Shown here piece by piece: positions 32,575 to 44,099 of a DNA stretch of 64,000 nucleotides. The stretch comes from Isoetes taiwanensis (Eukaryota > Streptophyta > Lycopodiopsida > Isoetales > Isoetaceae), in the NCBI GenBank assembly GCA_021234155.1, contig JAJEKV010000004.1:7010109-7074108 (forward strand), written 5' to 3'. Position numbers and translations under genes: made by a program. The notes under the pieces are model-generated. The model worked only from the letters and a program-made list of their open reading frames with translations. It did no database searches and was not told the origin of the DNA. Position 1 is the stretch's first letter. Each line of letters begins with the position of its first letter.

Positions 32575-34153
32575 AAATCAGGTTGGAAGCATATTGGAAT
32601 ACATTTGATCTGTTGATCTAGCTTGCTTAGAAATATTAGTTCATAATGTTTATGAATGCAGTAGCTTAAGAATTAAGCAAGAATCTAGTTAAAATGCTTG
32701 AATATATGATTTCATAAGGATTGCATCCCGATACTTTCACATTCAGTAATGTTTTCCAAATTAAATGGCAGATCTAGTGGCATTAGCATGTTTGGCATAT
32801 TAGCAGCTCTCGGATGGGTAGTAACAGAGAAATGATGATAGAAATATTTTGTTAAGAAAATGATGATCTGTAAGAGTTGACTCATGACAAACGAATTTGA
32901 ACTTTATATTTCTGTCTTGATAGCTAATAGCTTATTTGACCGTTGATCTTAAACCAGAAAATAGAAAGGACAAGATACTGATATTAAATGGAAGACATAG
33001 ATTAATAACAAGAAGAAGAAGAAGAGATTTTAACTTAAAAGAAATTTTGAGCATATAGAGGTGACTGAACATGATAGCCTCTTTGGCCAAACACGCTTAT
33101 TAAAACTGGGCATATGACTGCATGAGTGCTGTGCCAACAGAATATTAAGCGAGTTTCATGATGTTAAATTGGGCATGTATTAGATCTAAGGTTACACTAC
33201 TTTTGGCATGTTTGAATCCATGCACCTTGGTTTTTTTCAGTATATATATGTTTCTTTACAGTGTTTGCATGAGATTCTGCCATTGGGCTGGTGATTTGAC
33301 ACCTAGTGTTTTTTACATCGTTAGTCTTACAGTGTAGACATGATTAAAGGAAAATCCATGCAGCTTAACATATTTCTAATCATGGAAAATGAAATGAATA
33401 TATTTAATTTTCTTTGATATTTAATGGCATTACACTGATTGCATTACCTGAACTGTCATAGGGCAATGCTTTGTTACTTTGCTTTGCCAAGTTAGGTTAG
33501 CTCCAATACCAGCAAATGTCTGCGATGTGTGCATTGATTTGCACATTCCTAACCTTTGTTCAAACAGGACCCTTATGCTAATAGTGGTTGACCTAGATAG
33601 CAACGTTTTCTGCATGCTTAGCCATGTGATCACAATATGATCTTTTCTTAGCATTTAGCTTCTGTTCATTCAAGTTTGATACACCTGCTTGTTCCCAACA
33701 TTGTAGACAATTTGATATTCTGCCCTTGATCTGTAAAAATAGCCTAGACCGTTACATGTTTATGCGTGGTATTGGTCTACATGACTATTTCCAGATTCAG
33801 CAGTCTGCTTGAGGTAGGTTTCGTGCTTTATAATACTGAGATATGGTGGAGTTGTATACATCAGATTCTGCCCTTACATCCAGTGGGCCTGCATGATAGA
33901 ATGTTCCGATATGATTTCCAAAGGAAGTAAATGAATAATAAAAGTAGTTAGACAGGGTATTTGCCTTTATGAAACATAACAAGTTTCCTTGGACAGGTTT
34001 GGTAAGCATTTGCTGATGCTAGAGTTGTACAGGACTGCAATTGCTTTCTATTTGTTTATTAAAATATGCAAGGTGAAGGGTGAAGAGCCCAAGAGATCCG
34101 TAGCTTACCTGTGATGGGTCAAAGGCTAACATTCATCTGGTTTCATTGCAGGT

Positions 34154-34249
34154 AACGGGATTTCTTGCTCCTATGTGTGTTTTCCATTTAATCAAGCTGG
34201 AAAAGCTACAAGACAAGATCAGGGAAAAAATTACTAAAGTCATATTTTA
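34154..34249 (+). pseudogene. Gene-like unit 1, exon 2 candidate
   Basis: Follows TTTCATTGCAG and reads VTGFLAPMCVFHLIKLEKLQ, then DKIREKITKVIF and stop. The matching place in unit 2 (45300 on) reads VTGSFTPCVVFFKKWRLNKE after TTCTACTGCAG. The shared acceptor, intron end and first residues are the main evidence that this is an exon. Confidence 0.35.
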
Positions 34250-35200
34250 GATTAGCTAGAACAACTTTGGCTAATTTAACCCAAAATACATAGGAAAACT
34301 TTCGAATATTTGGCTAAAGTTGAATAATTTTCCTTTACTAGTTTTGAATGTTTGGCTATTTTTTGCTTGAACCTTTATATAAACTTTAGCCAAACATTTA
34401 TGCTATGCCAAACTTTTTATTGTACGAACATATTAATAATAGAAATCTACTAGTTGGAGAACAAAAAACTGTCCATCGAATATAGTATTAGCAACCTCTA
34501 TTCCATAATCTCATGAATAATCTCATATTTTACATTAGCTATTAAAAAGTATGGCTAATCTATCCCTAAATGCATAGGAAAACTTTCGAACGTTTGGCTA
34601 AAGTGGAAGAATTTTTCCTCTCCTTCTTTCTTATGTTTGGCTAAACCTTGGTGTAAGGGAGGTCAACTTTGAAAATATTTGGCGATTTTTTTCTTTTTTT
34701 CCAAAAATTTCCTCCTTTATAGTTTAGCCGTACTTTTTCCAAAAAAAGTCCAAAAAATCGCCATTTGGCTAATATTAGCCGCTATTTTTTTCGCAGGACA
34801 AGATGACATCGAAGATACATCTTTGACAAATTTGCTGAGCTCTATGGTGCTGATTTGAAAGACAAGGAAAATTCTGAACTTTATTTTTAAGATTATGCTG
34901 TTCTAGGGTCAATTATGAGCTCTTTTGAGGGTAAATATGATGTATTGGACAAGAAAATAAAAAATTGACAAAAGAAAATTGCTTTTCTATTATAGAACTT
35001 GGTAATTTCTTTTGCTTTGATAAAGGTTAACCATTTTTAAGGCTTAAGTCAAATTTATACCTGTTTTGGTTTAAGGCTGCATATTGGCCTGAAGTGGTCT
35101 TTGCAAAAGTCCATGGAAGGTAAAGGTCTGTTTGAACAGATTTTAAAAGTTTTTTATTATTATTATTATAAATTATGATGGAATGCATTTATTTACATTG
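34250..35200. repeat. Diverged direct repeats around TTTGGCTAAAGT; remnant coding at 34800
   Basis: CATAGGAAAACTTTCGAA plus TTTGGCTAAAGT occurs at about 34289 and again at 34571, with further TTTGGCTAA words on both sides, as in a duplicated MITE-like insert. After a TTTTTTTCGCAG acceptor-like site at 34784-34795, a short frame reads RRYIFDKFAELYGADLKDKE and ends in TAA near 34890. It is protein-like and unassigned. Confidence 0.35.
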
Positions 35201-35249
35201 CTGTTACATTTATGCACCTTTTAGACCATGAGCTATATGGGAGTAATTG

Positions 35250-37232
35250 TGTAAGCAGACATGCCAAAGTTTGCATTGAAGGAGTGGCGGAGGCACTGTC
35301 TCAGTTGTTTTTGGCTGCAGTGGAGGAGGGGGTGTGGATGGGCTTCGGATGCAGGATGGTAGTCAGCAGATTATTAACCAGTTCGCCGATGACACTTTCC
35401 TCTTCTTGGTGGCAGAAGAGAGGAATTTGCGGAATGTGAAGGGTTTGCTGTATACTTTCTCCTTGGCCTCAGGCATTCTTCTGAATTGGAGTAAATGCTC
35501 CGCATTATGGGCCCAGCTGACTCTGCCTCCCCCTTGTTTGGCTCTATTCCCTTGGAAGGTGCTTCCAGGTAATGTGTGTACTAAGCTGTTGGGTATTCCC
35601 TTTGGAGGGGATGTTTCCATGGGGAGGGTGTGGGATGAGATTTTGCAGGGGTTGCAGAAACACCTCAATTGGTGGAAGGGTAGCAAGTTGTCCATGGCAG
35701 GTAGGATCACTATTGCCAAATCAGTACTTTGTAGCACTCATGTGTATACAGCATCTGCGATGTTAGCTCCTGAGGGTAAGATACAGGCTTTGGATAAGAT
35801 TGTTCGAAATTTTGTGTGGGGCGGGGATGATGAAGGGGCGGTTGTTAAAGTGGCTTGGTGGAAGTGTCTCAGCCCCGGGGAGGATGGGAGCTTGGCCATT
35901 CTGGATTTAGCACTGCATAATAAGGTGTTGGTCTCCAAGTTTGTTTGGAGCGCTCTGCAGGATGGAGCATCTTCTCCTGGTGCGGCCCGTTGTTCTTGAT
36001 CTCTTCGCCATTGTGTGGCGTTTGGGAAGCCGTCTGTGCATGTGGAGTTGCCCTGGGCACTGTTGTATGGTCTCCGGCCTTTCCCACATGCATCCCCTTT
36101 TCTCACGGGGGTGTTGCGGGCTTGGGATCATGTGCGTGTGCTCTTTCAGCTAGCTTATGCCTCAGTTTACCACCACTCTTCTCCTTTCTTGTGGGTTCCT
36201 CTTCCCCATGCGACTTTTCGCCCTTGGCGCCACCACAGCATCCTCTCGGACGCAGTTCCCGTTGGAGACGAGCTGCTGTGCTCACCTTGGAGGATTGGTA
36301 TTGGGGTGGTCAGCTAGCTTCGTGGGAGTTCTTTCGAGCTCGCTTTACGAAGGGCGTGGACCGGGCTATCTGGGAACAAGTGGCGGCGAGTATTCCGCTA
36401 CATATACCTATAGTCCCTCAAGATGATGTGGTGGTGCAGGTTTGGAAGGTTCATCCGGATGTTGTGTCTTCTTGTTTTGTGCGGTCTTGTTACCGGGTGT
36501 TGGCTATTCATGACACTCGCGCCCCTTCGTGCAAGTGGTCTCTGCAGCCTTCCGGGTTCTCGATGGCGCCGGTTTGGGCGTGGACATGGAGCTCACTTCC
36601 CCACCGGAAGGTTAGGGTGCTTCGTGGCGGTGGTGCACCGTATGTATCAGGGTGAATGTCCTTGTGAGTCAGTTTAGGCCGGGTGTGAGCCCTCTTTGCC
36701 CTTGTTGTGGCCTTCATCGTGAGACTGTGGAGCATTGTCTGGTTTTATGCCCTCACTTGCAGGCTACCTGGGATTGGGCCAGGGCTCTATTTCAGGTGAG
36801 ATTGACTAGCTAGCAGTTGTTGCTTCATGTGTATCCTGGTGCTTGGCCGCATCTATGCGGCAAAGAAGCCTTGCATCTGTCGTGGCTTGGTTGGTGTGGT
36901 TGATTTGGAAGCGCGGGCGATTGTGGATCTTTTCGGGGGATTCAAAGACTGCGGCCCTCTCGATTCCTCGACTTCGTATAAGCTATTTCAAAGCTTTCTG
37001 GTGTTCCCGGGATTAGTAGAGTGGAAGTTTGCCATTTGGCGGGACTTCTTGGGTATTGTAGATGGTGATGGTCGGTTTGTACAGCAGTAGAGTTGCAGTT
37101 TTTTTGTGAGTTTGTTGTGGAGTGTCGAGGTATCGCTGTCTCTTTGGGGCAGTTCTCCTTCCTCCTCACTTGCTTTGTAACATTACCATTCTTTTAATAT
37201 ATTGATGACACAGTTCTTCAAAAAAAAAAAAA
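35250..37232 (+). mobile_element. LINE-5: truncated L1-type LINE with poly(A) tail
   Basis: Begins inside RT (VAEALSQLFLAAVEEGVW), with catalytic QIINQFADDTFLFLVAEERN at about 35379, LLGIPFGGDVSMGRVWDEIL, KLSMAGRITIAKSVL and NFVWGGDDEGAVVKVAWWKC. Later frames give CYRVLAIHDTRAPSCKW and a zf-RVT zinc motif CPCCGLHRETVEHCLVLC at about 36691. It ends GTTCTTCAAAAAAAAAAAAA at 37232. Several frameshifts. It is closer to LINE-1 (poly(A), zf-RVT) than to LINE-2, -3 and -4. Confidence 0.82.
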
Positions 37233-38030
37233 CATTAAACATTTTTTAGCATGGTTGCTTAACCTAATTTTAAGCTCGAGGCTTTGAGAACTCAAAAAAA
37301 TGCATGGCCGTAGCCTGAGCTGTTGATCAGAAAAGAAAATTGGGGCTAGTACACTTTGCTGATATTTGCCTTAAGGCTCTAAACTGTACTCATAGCAAGA
37401 TATGACAAAAAAACATTATAGGTTATGGGAACTTGAAGTTGGAGCAAGAAATTAAAGTGGCAACAAGAGGCATTGAACTTCTGAATATCACCTCACTGCT
37501 CTAGGGGTGACTTGAAATTGTTCAAATTACTTAGGTGTGCATAACCACTTATTCCGTGTTCAAAAATTGCTTGGGCTAACTTTGAGTTGCAGATAGTGGA
37601 AAATACGTGGCATATGGGTCGCTAACATGGCACTATGCTATCTTTAACTTACAAGGTAATTATAGTAGCAAAAATATAAATATGCACACGACCTTTGAAT
37701 TGGAATTTTTTGCATCTACGTGACCTAACTACAGATATACTCTAAGAAGACCATCGGGACGGATTTCCAGTGCACTGCCTGCTTGGACGACTAAGCTTTG
37801 AGAATGATAAGCTGGAAATACAGGTAAAAATCCGAAAAAAAACTAAAAGCTCCTTAAGAACGGTCGGTAATGACCTTAGACCCTAGAATTGGCTTATTTA
37901 TTCCATGGGAATAAGCTCCAGGACTCAAAGAGATTCAGATCCGGCAATAGGCTTTAGGGTTTTGATTATGATGGCATGTAAGAAAGGAGTTATGCGCATG
38001 GTTACTAAAAAATGATTAGCTATGAGAAGA
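37233..38030. other. No clear gene; possible upstream exon of unit 2
   Basis: GGAAATACAGGTAAAAA near 37814-37830 resembles a 5' splice site after a short protein-like stretch, but there is no supporting homology. Confidence 0.25.
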
Positions 38031-38034
38031 TGAA

Positions 38035-38311
38035 TGCATCTGGAAGCTGCTATTGTGACTATTGGGAAGCATGATTCTGCTGTTGAAAATGCTAAGGATC
38101 CTTCTAGCATTAAGGAAGGGAATAAGGGGCAGGCAACTCACACTGTAATTCCTAGTAGCATTTCTGAAGGTGAAAATGCTAGAAGGAAGATCCTAACAAG
38201 GATGGTGGATCTGTGCAAACTCCAGATAGAAATGATGCAATACAGAAGATTCAACCAGATCCAGAAGCTGGCTACAAGGATCATGATTCCAGATCGAACT
38301 ATCAGGTTCTT
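38035..38311 (+). pseudogene. Gene-like unit 2, exon candidate (unknown protein)
   Basis: Reads EAAIVTIGKHDSAVENAKDP and SSIKEGNKGQATHTVIPSSI in one frame, then in another EDPNKDGGSVQTPDRNDAIQ and DPEAGYKDHDSRSNYQ, ending in CAG|GTTCTT at 38309-38314. It is a polar, probably disordered protein similar in layout to unit 1. Its presumed second exon lies after 45299, so LINE-3 would sit in a 7-kb intron. Confidence 0.35.
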
Positions 38312-38810
38312 TTGACTATAATTTGGTCAAGTCTCTTGCATGAAATAATGTTATATTATGTTTTACTCTAGTTAGGAATATCATGCTAAGAGTTCTGTGC
38401 ACTTGATTGCTATGCATATGGTACATTTGATCTTGGTTATAAGATGTTTAGAAAATGTCAGATCTAGATAACTGCTCATAAAGATCTGAAGCTACTCTAT
38501 AAATCTGGTCATATAGTGGCAGCTCTGTTTAAGTTGCTAGACACAACTTAGAAGTCTATTGTATTTCGTGGTAAAGATCTAACTATTGGCATAAAGATGT
38601 GATGCTTGCTGGAGCCATGGTTCTTAATTGTAAATAAGCTTATGCGGATCTTTGGTATGCTCCTAAGATAGTCTACTAGTTGGAGTATATCCCCTAAAGC
38701 TATGCAGAGATGTCTCAGATCTGGATCTGGTATAATATATTTATTTTCGAACTTGCTAACAATCATGCCCACTATCCATTTGGACCTATGCTTTCAGTTA
38801 TTTATCTCTA

Positions 38811-38850
38811 TAGAATAGAATAGAATAGAATAGAATAGAATAGAATAGAA
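38811..38850. repeat. (TAGAA)8 tail of LINE-3
   Basis: Eight TAGAA units next to the conserved 3' end of LINE-3. On the element's own strand the tail reads (TTCTA)n, in place of poly(A). Confidence 0.9.
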
Positions 38851-39090
38851 TATACATTAACGTCCCTCAGGCCGTGAGGCCCCCGGACTTGTGTAGCATC
38901 CTGCGAGCCCCCAAAAGGTGCTGCCAGCAAACAGACGCACAGGTTTATGTAGCCATCTAGCGGGCTTCTCTTGTTCTTTGTAATACCCGCATCGTGCTTA
39001 TAGCTGGCTTCTGGCCATACACAATGCATCGTTATAAACAGTTTTGAACTGTACTTTGTGGGCCCTTCTGATTCGCCTCAACAGTGCTTA

Positions 39091-42000
39091 TCAGATTATG
39101 AGCCCTCTCTCTTTGTGCACCCCCCGGTGTCTTATTATCATCTCTTTTATAGCTCTCGCTACGTCCGTGAGTGCCTCTTCTTTGTCCATCAGTGCTGGGA
39201 GTGGGAGATCCCACCTGACCTTATTAAATTTGGACCTTATGTCTGTGTAGACCGGGCATTCCTTGACCATATGTGCTTCGTCTTCTATTTTTCCTGGGTC
39301 ACATAGTCGGCATATTCGCTCTGCTCTATCTATTTTTCTCCATTTATCTTTCTCAATTCGGAGGTCGTGGCTCCCCATTCTAAACCTAGCCGCCATCGTT
39401 CCTCTGTTGCTCCTGTTCAACATGTTGCTTTTGTATGTTATATGACCTATCTGTCCCCCTGGATTGAAGGCTTCCAATAGCCATTCTACTTTAGGTCCTG
39501 TGTGATGTGCTAGCCAACTCCTCATTGCCGTGCTTGTCCATTCTTCGTCCCATCCATCTGCTTGTATAATATGGCTTAGCTGCATCCCCATGTTTGCCGT
39601 CCACTTCGCCACTTCGTTAAACCATCCCTTGCCTGTTACTATGTGTTGCTTTGCTGATTCATCTATTGCCAGTGACGATAGTTTGTCTTCTTTTCCATAA
39701 CTGTTGTCCTTTATTAGGTACCTGATTGTCCTCTCCCATGCTCTAACTTCCATTGGCTTTTCCCCTGTTTCATATATGATTGTTGCTAATGATGTACCTG
39801 CCTTCACCTGAAATTCCTGTCCGTGCCACTGCCTCAGTATGCCTTCCTGCTTTTCCCATTTCTTCTCTGATAGCCCTGGCCCCCACGTCTCACATCCGTA
39901 CAGCTGTGTTGATGCTACTACTGTGCTAAATAGGTATGTTTTGATTTCTCAGTTTGTGATCCTATTGTTGTTACAGTAATTCATCATGATGTAATAATTG
40001 CCTATCGCTGCTTGGAACCTGTTGTCTGCCCCTTTTGACCACTTCCCCCCGCCGTGCGTGTCATATCCCGAGTACCTATACCCTGTGGTTTCCTCTAGCT
40101 TTTGTCCCTTATACTTAAAGGGCTTGTGTTTTGTCTTTATACCGAAGGTCACTATTTTTGTTTTTTCCAGGTTGACTGTCAATCCTATCTCCAAACAAAA
40201 CTCTTCTAATATCTCTAGCATTCTGTGCATTCCTTTGGCTTTGGTCGCCATCATACCTAGGTCATCCGCGTATAGCATTATTGGGACTTTTGTTCTCCCT
40301 ATCATTGGTGCTTCCCTGTCTCCCTCTCTTTCCTTGAAAAATTCCTGTAGAGCATCTATGTATATCCCAAAAAGTGTGGGTGATAGTGGGCATCCCTGCT
40401 TTACTCCTGTGTCGCAATCTATGGCTTCCCCTTCCCCCTCTATCTTGGCATATACCTTTTGGTATAGCCTTGCAATTGACCCTACTAACCCGTCTGGTGC
40501 TCTTAGTTCTATTAGTCTAAGTAGGAGTTTATCTCTGGGTACTGTGTCGAAGGCTTTTTTAAAGTCTACAAAGCAGCATATGATCTTCTTGTTGCTATCC
40601 TTTGCCTGTTCTATCATTATCCTTAGAGTCACCAGATGGTCTGTGGTCGAGTATTCTGGTCGGAAACCAGCCTGGCCTTGCGCTCTGAGTTTCCCTGTTT
40701 CTGCCCACGTTTTCAGTTTCTGATCCAATGTCTTCCCGAACCATTTTGCGAATACTGAGCTGACCATGATGGTCCTATAATTGCTCGGTTCTTCTTTGCT
40801 CCCCCCTTTATGGAGCGGAATTACTTTATTAAACTGCCATCTTTCTGGTAGACCTGAGTGTATTATTTCATTGAATATTTCTGTTATGATCCCTACTATC
40901 TGTGCTCCTACGCATTTCAACATCTCCGCTGTTAACCCATACAGATCTGGTGCCTTATTGTTTGCCATCTTGTTTAGTGCCCATGTCACCTCTTCTTTGG
41001 AGAAGGAAGGTTTGTGTCTACCTTCTGGAGCCAGGATTGGTGCAGCCCCTGTTTTGTATAGACGTTCCAGGTATCTTGTCCAGTCTATTTCTATTTCCAA
41101 TCCTCCCCCCTCCTCTCCCGCTGCTGTTCCTGCTTTCGTTTTTGTGCCTTTTTTCATATTGTTCCAGAATTCCTTAGGCCGTTTTTTCAGGTCTTCGGCT
41201 ATTTCCCATTGGTGGGTTTTCAGGTCTTGAACCTTCTTTCTTTTCAGCATCTTCACGTATTTGTTACGTTCCTCCTGGTATGTATCAGTTCCTTTTGCCT
41301 GTTTTACTTTTCTTCTTTGCTCCATGCAAGCCTCGTCAAACCATACCAACCTTCGAAACGCTATAGTCCTTCTTCCTCTTTCTTTTCTCCCGAATGCTGT
41401 TTTTGCTGCTTCTTCCAAGATGTCATTCATGTCGTTCCCTCTGTCCTTCATTTCCTCTCCCCATTCTTTATCTCTCATTTTCTTTATTACCGTGTTTATG
41501 AATGTTCCCACGTCTTTTCTGAATTTGACTGTCACTTTGGTTTGTTTACCTCTTATTTGCATGTCTTCTGTTCTTCCCCTTTTTGTACTTGTGAACTGAC
41601 CCGAGGCTTGCCATCTTCTTAGACCTTTGCATATAACTGTATCTGTAGCTGTACATACTTCTATCAGTGTTTCTCCTCTCGCTGTCACTTCCATTTCGTC
41701 TACTGTGTTCCTTTGCCAATCTTCCCCTCTCCCGGCCTGTGTCCACTGTCTGCTCTCCCTATCTATCCCTGCTTTCTGTGCTTGCTCCTGCCCCATCCTT
41801 GCATTGATATCTCCTACTATGATCAACGATCCCTTATCCTTGTGTTTCATGACAATCTCTCCCATGTTTAGTAATTCCAGTTTATCACATTGGGGTGGGT
41901 AATACACTATTAGTAAATATAGATTCCTATAGTCAAGCATAACAATATTTATAAGCATGTATCTTTTATTAATGTCAGTTTCTACAATACATGCTTTTTT

Positions 42001-42267
42001 CACTCTGCTATTCCTAATGTAGCAGGCTAACCCTGCGCTTCCTCTTCCTACTTTGTAGTTCTTTTCCCTCCAACATGTGAACAGTGTATATCCTGGTTCC
42101 TCTGGTAACCTCTTTGTGCTGTGCTCCCACGTCTCCACTAGGCATATGATATCCTGGTCCCTTGCTGCGTGTAAGCGTTCACCGTCATCCCAAGGATATC
42201 CCGTGCAGTTCCAGTACCAGATTGTTATTCCTTCCTTCCTTTCTGTACCCCCTGCCTCCCTGATGGT
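39091..42267 (-). pseudogene. LINE-3 ORF2: endonuclease-reverse transcriptase, one stop
   Basis: About 1058 codons in one frame, interrupted only by TGA 39949-39951 (NRE-type context, consistent with CGA to TGA). Order: endonuclease start WYWNCTG, ICLVETWEH, LIIVGDINARMG; RT fingers GLPERWQFNKVIPLHKGGSK and GQAGFRPEYSTTDHLV; palm CCFVDFKKAFDTVPRDKL (first Asp), GVKQGCPLSPTLFGIYIDAL, catalytic MLYADDLGMMATKAKG; thumb LTVNLEKTKIVTFG; C-terminal zinc motif CRLCDPGKIEDEAHMVKEC. The usual SDH end of the endonuclease is not visible: after FTSTKRGRT the sequence passes straight to the linker, suggesting an in-frame deletion. No ATG opens the frame. Confidence 0.85.
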
Positions 42268-43298
42268 CTAGTTCGTGTCCTTTCTTTACCTGTCCCCTCG
42301 TCCTTGCTCCCTGGTCCCCCTGTCTCCCTTGTCGGGGTTACATTTTGGTCTAGGTCTTTTCCGGCCTCTTTTCTGCTTCCCCGCCCTAGTTGTGTCTGTG
42401 TTAAGATCTTGGGGGCTGTTTCCTGGTCCATTGACCCAAATGGTACTTTTTCCATTATCTGTTTCTGCTGTCCCTGTCCCTTCGTTGTCTTCAACTCGTG
42501 CTTCCCACCTTCCCTTAGATCTTGTGGGTCCACCCCATCTCTCTGCGTTGCCTGTTCCTGTGGCGTGCTCTCTCGGCCTCTTTTGAGGTAGAGTTTCCCA
42601 TTCTTTACCCCTGCCTGTACTCCCGCTCGACTCAGTTCTCTGACTTTTGCCAGTTCCCTGTGTAACCCTTGTCTCTGCATGGCTGTTAGAGCCTCTTGTA
42701 CTTTGAGTCCGTTCCTGAGTTTGAACCCTGCGTGAATGATTCTTTCCTTGGCTGCCAAGTCCCTCATAGTCACATTTATGTGTCTCGCCCTTCCCCTCCA
42801 GGCTCCCGTCCGAACTGCTTTCACTATCACATTCATGTGCTCCTGAAAAACATTCTCCATTATTTCTGCAGTTACACGAAACGTGTCCTCGTTAGGCCTT
42901 TCGGCTACTCCTATCAATCTTACATCATGCTTTATCCTCTCCTGTTCCTTGAATTCCACTATGTGTGGTTTTATCCTATCAAAACTCTGCCACGCATCTA
43001 GATCTATTTGTTTCTTTTCTAATGTCACCAACCTTTGTATGATTTCCGCTTTTTCTTTCTCCACCTCATCCATCCTCTTCCGGATTTCTACCTCCGTCTC
43101 TTCCACCACCTGCACCCGATCCTCCACTCTCCCTATCGCTTCTTTGTTTTGTTGCACCGCGCTCGCTAGTATGTTGAGCGCATCCATCCTCGGTACCCTG
43201 GTTTCCAATCTTACTTCCATCTGTGCCAAGAAGTCTTGCAGATCTTGTTTGAGTTCCTCCCTGCTGGCTCCCCCCACTCCTGTTTGACTAGCCATTCC
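42225..43298 (-). CDS. LINE-3 ORF1 nucleic-acid-binding protein
   Basis: From the first in-frame ATG (43298, MASQTGVGG) 357 codons run to TAA 42225. Upstream codons back to 43442 are open but start with GTG and are preceded by a stop. Domains: a coiled coil (about residues 15-105, LKQDLQDFLAQMEVRLETRV, VEDRVQVVEETEVEIRKRMD), an L1-ORF1-type RRM (HDVRLIGVAERPNEDTF, ENVFQEHMNVIVKAVRTG, HINVTMRDLAAKERIIHAGF) and a C-terminal part (LTAMQRQGLHRELAKVREL) followed by a long basic tail. Such proteins form trimers, coat LINE RNA and act as chaperones. Intact. Confidence 0.82.
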   Translation of the reverse strand, partial: GMASQTGVGGASREELKQDLQDFLAQMEVRLETRVPRMDALNILASAVQQNKEAIGRVEDRVQVVEETEVEIRKRMDEVEKEKAEIIQRLVTLEKKQIDLDAWQSFDRIKPHIVEFKEQERIKHDVRLIGVAERPNEDTFRVTAEIMENVFQEHMNVIVKAVRTGAWRGRARHINVTMRDLAAKERIIHAGFKLRNGLKVQEALTAMQRQGLHRELAKVRELSRAGVQAGVKNGKLYLKRGRESTPQEQATQRDGVDPQDLREGGKHELKTTKGQGQQKQIMEKVPFGSMDQETAPKILTQTQLGRGSRKEAGKDLDQNVTPTRETGGPGSKDEGTGKERTRTRPSGRQGVQKGRKE

Positions 43299-43589
43299 AC
43301 CGTCACTCGTTTTGCTATACCGCTTCACCGAGTCCCCTTCCCGCCTTTTGCTCTCTTCTGTGTTTTCTTGTATCTTCCTTCTCTTCCGTGAACCTGCTAT
43401 ATTATATTCCCTCAATTTTTCCGTTCGGGCGTTTCCCTCCACAGCCTTTCAAGATTTGAATTTCAAATTTCAAATTCTCTCGTCCAAGATATGATTAACG
43501 GTTGCTTGCGTCCGCCCATTACTATCGGCGTTTTTTATTAGAGCTCTGATTTGTACCTAGTTCCATGGTTTCCGTGATTTCCATATTTA

Positions 43590-44095
43590 TATGTATTATC
43601 TTGTTTATGTTGTATACTTTTGATAGTGGGTTTGTAACTTTGGTGCACCAATCGGAGGATTAGATCTTCACTGTCTTGGTGTACGGTTGGGGAGTCGTCT
43701 CCCACTATCCCGTACTTAGCAGCCTCAGTTTTTCCACTCTCATGTTATGGGACCGGAGAAGTTGGTGTCTGTTGCTTAGTGGTAGGCACCAGCCGGTGGG
43801 TTATTTCCCACTCTGTCCTGGTGTATGGCGGAGACGTCCGTCTCTCTGTCCCATAGCTTTGCCTCCCCCTATTTGCACCATCTATTCCTGGTTCCCTTGT
43901 TTATTTGTTTCATTTTTGTCCACCCTTCTGTGGTTGTTCTATCCTTTGGGTCGGATATGTTGGTGTCTGCAGCTTAGTGAAAGGCACCAGTCGGTGGGCT
44001 AATTCCCCCACTCTGTCCTGGTGGATGGCGGAGACGTCCGTCTCTCTGTCCCATCACTTCGTCTCTCCCTACTTGCACCAACTTGTCCTTTTCCC
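43590..44095 (-). promoter_or_regulatory. LINE-3 5' UTR with tandem 198-bp monomers
   Basis: On the plus strand GGTGTCTGTTGCTTAGTGG at 43764 recurs as GGTGTCTGCAGCTTAGTGA at 43962, with following GGCGGAGACGTCCGTCTCTC in both. A more diverged earlier unit lies around 43670-43740. Each unit carries GGAGACGTCCGTCTC (an imperfect palindrome). By analogy with L1 monomers, they could be promoter units; that role is inference. Confidence 0.65.
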
Positions 44096-44099
44096 TGTT

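Noticed and set aside
35363-36285. Minus-strand ORFs opposite LINE-5
   Set aside because: Shadows of the LINE-5 coding strand; no motif.
42138-42267. LINE-3 ORF2 start at 42138
   Set aside because: The codon there is GTG and lies inside the endonuclease domain. The frame opens at 42267.
39998-43494. Several plus-strand ORFs of 90-240 codons opposite LINE-3
   Set aside because: Antisense shadows of ORF1 and ORF2, rich in Ser, Leu, Phe and Pro as expected of the complement of Lys/Glu-rich coding.
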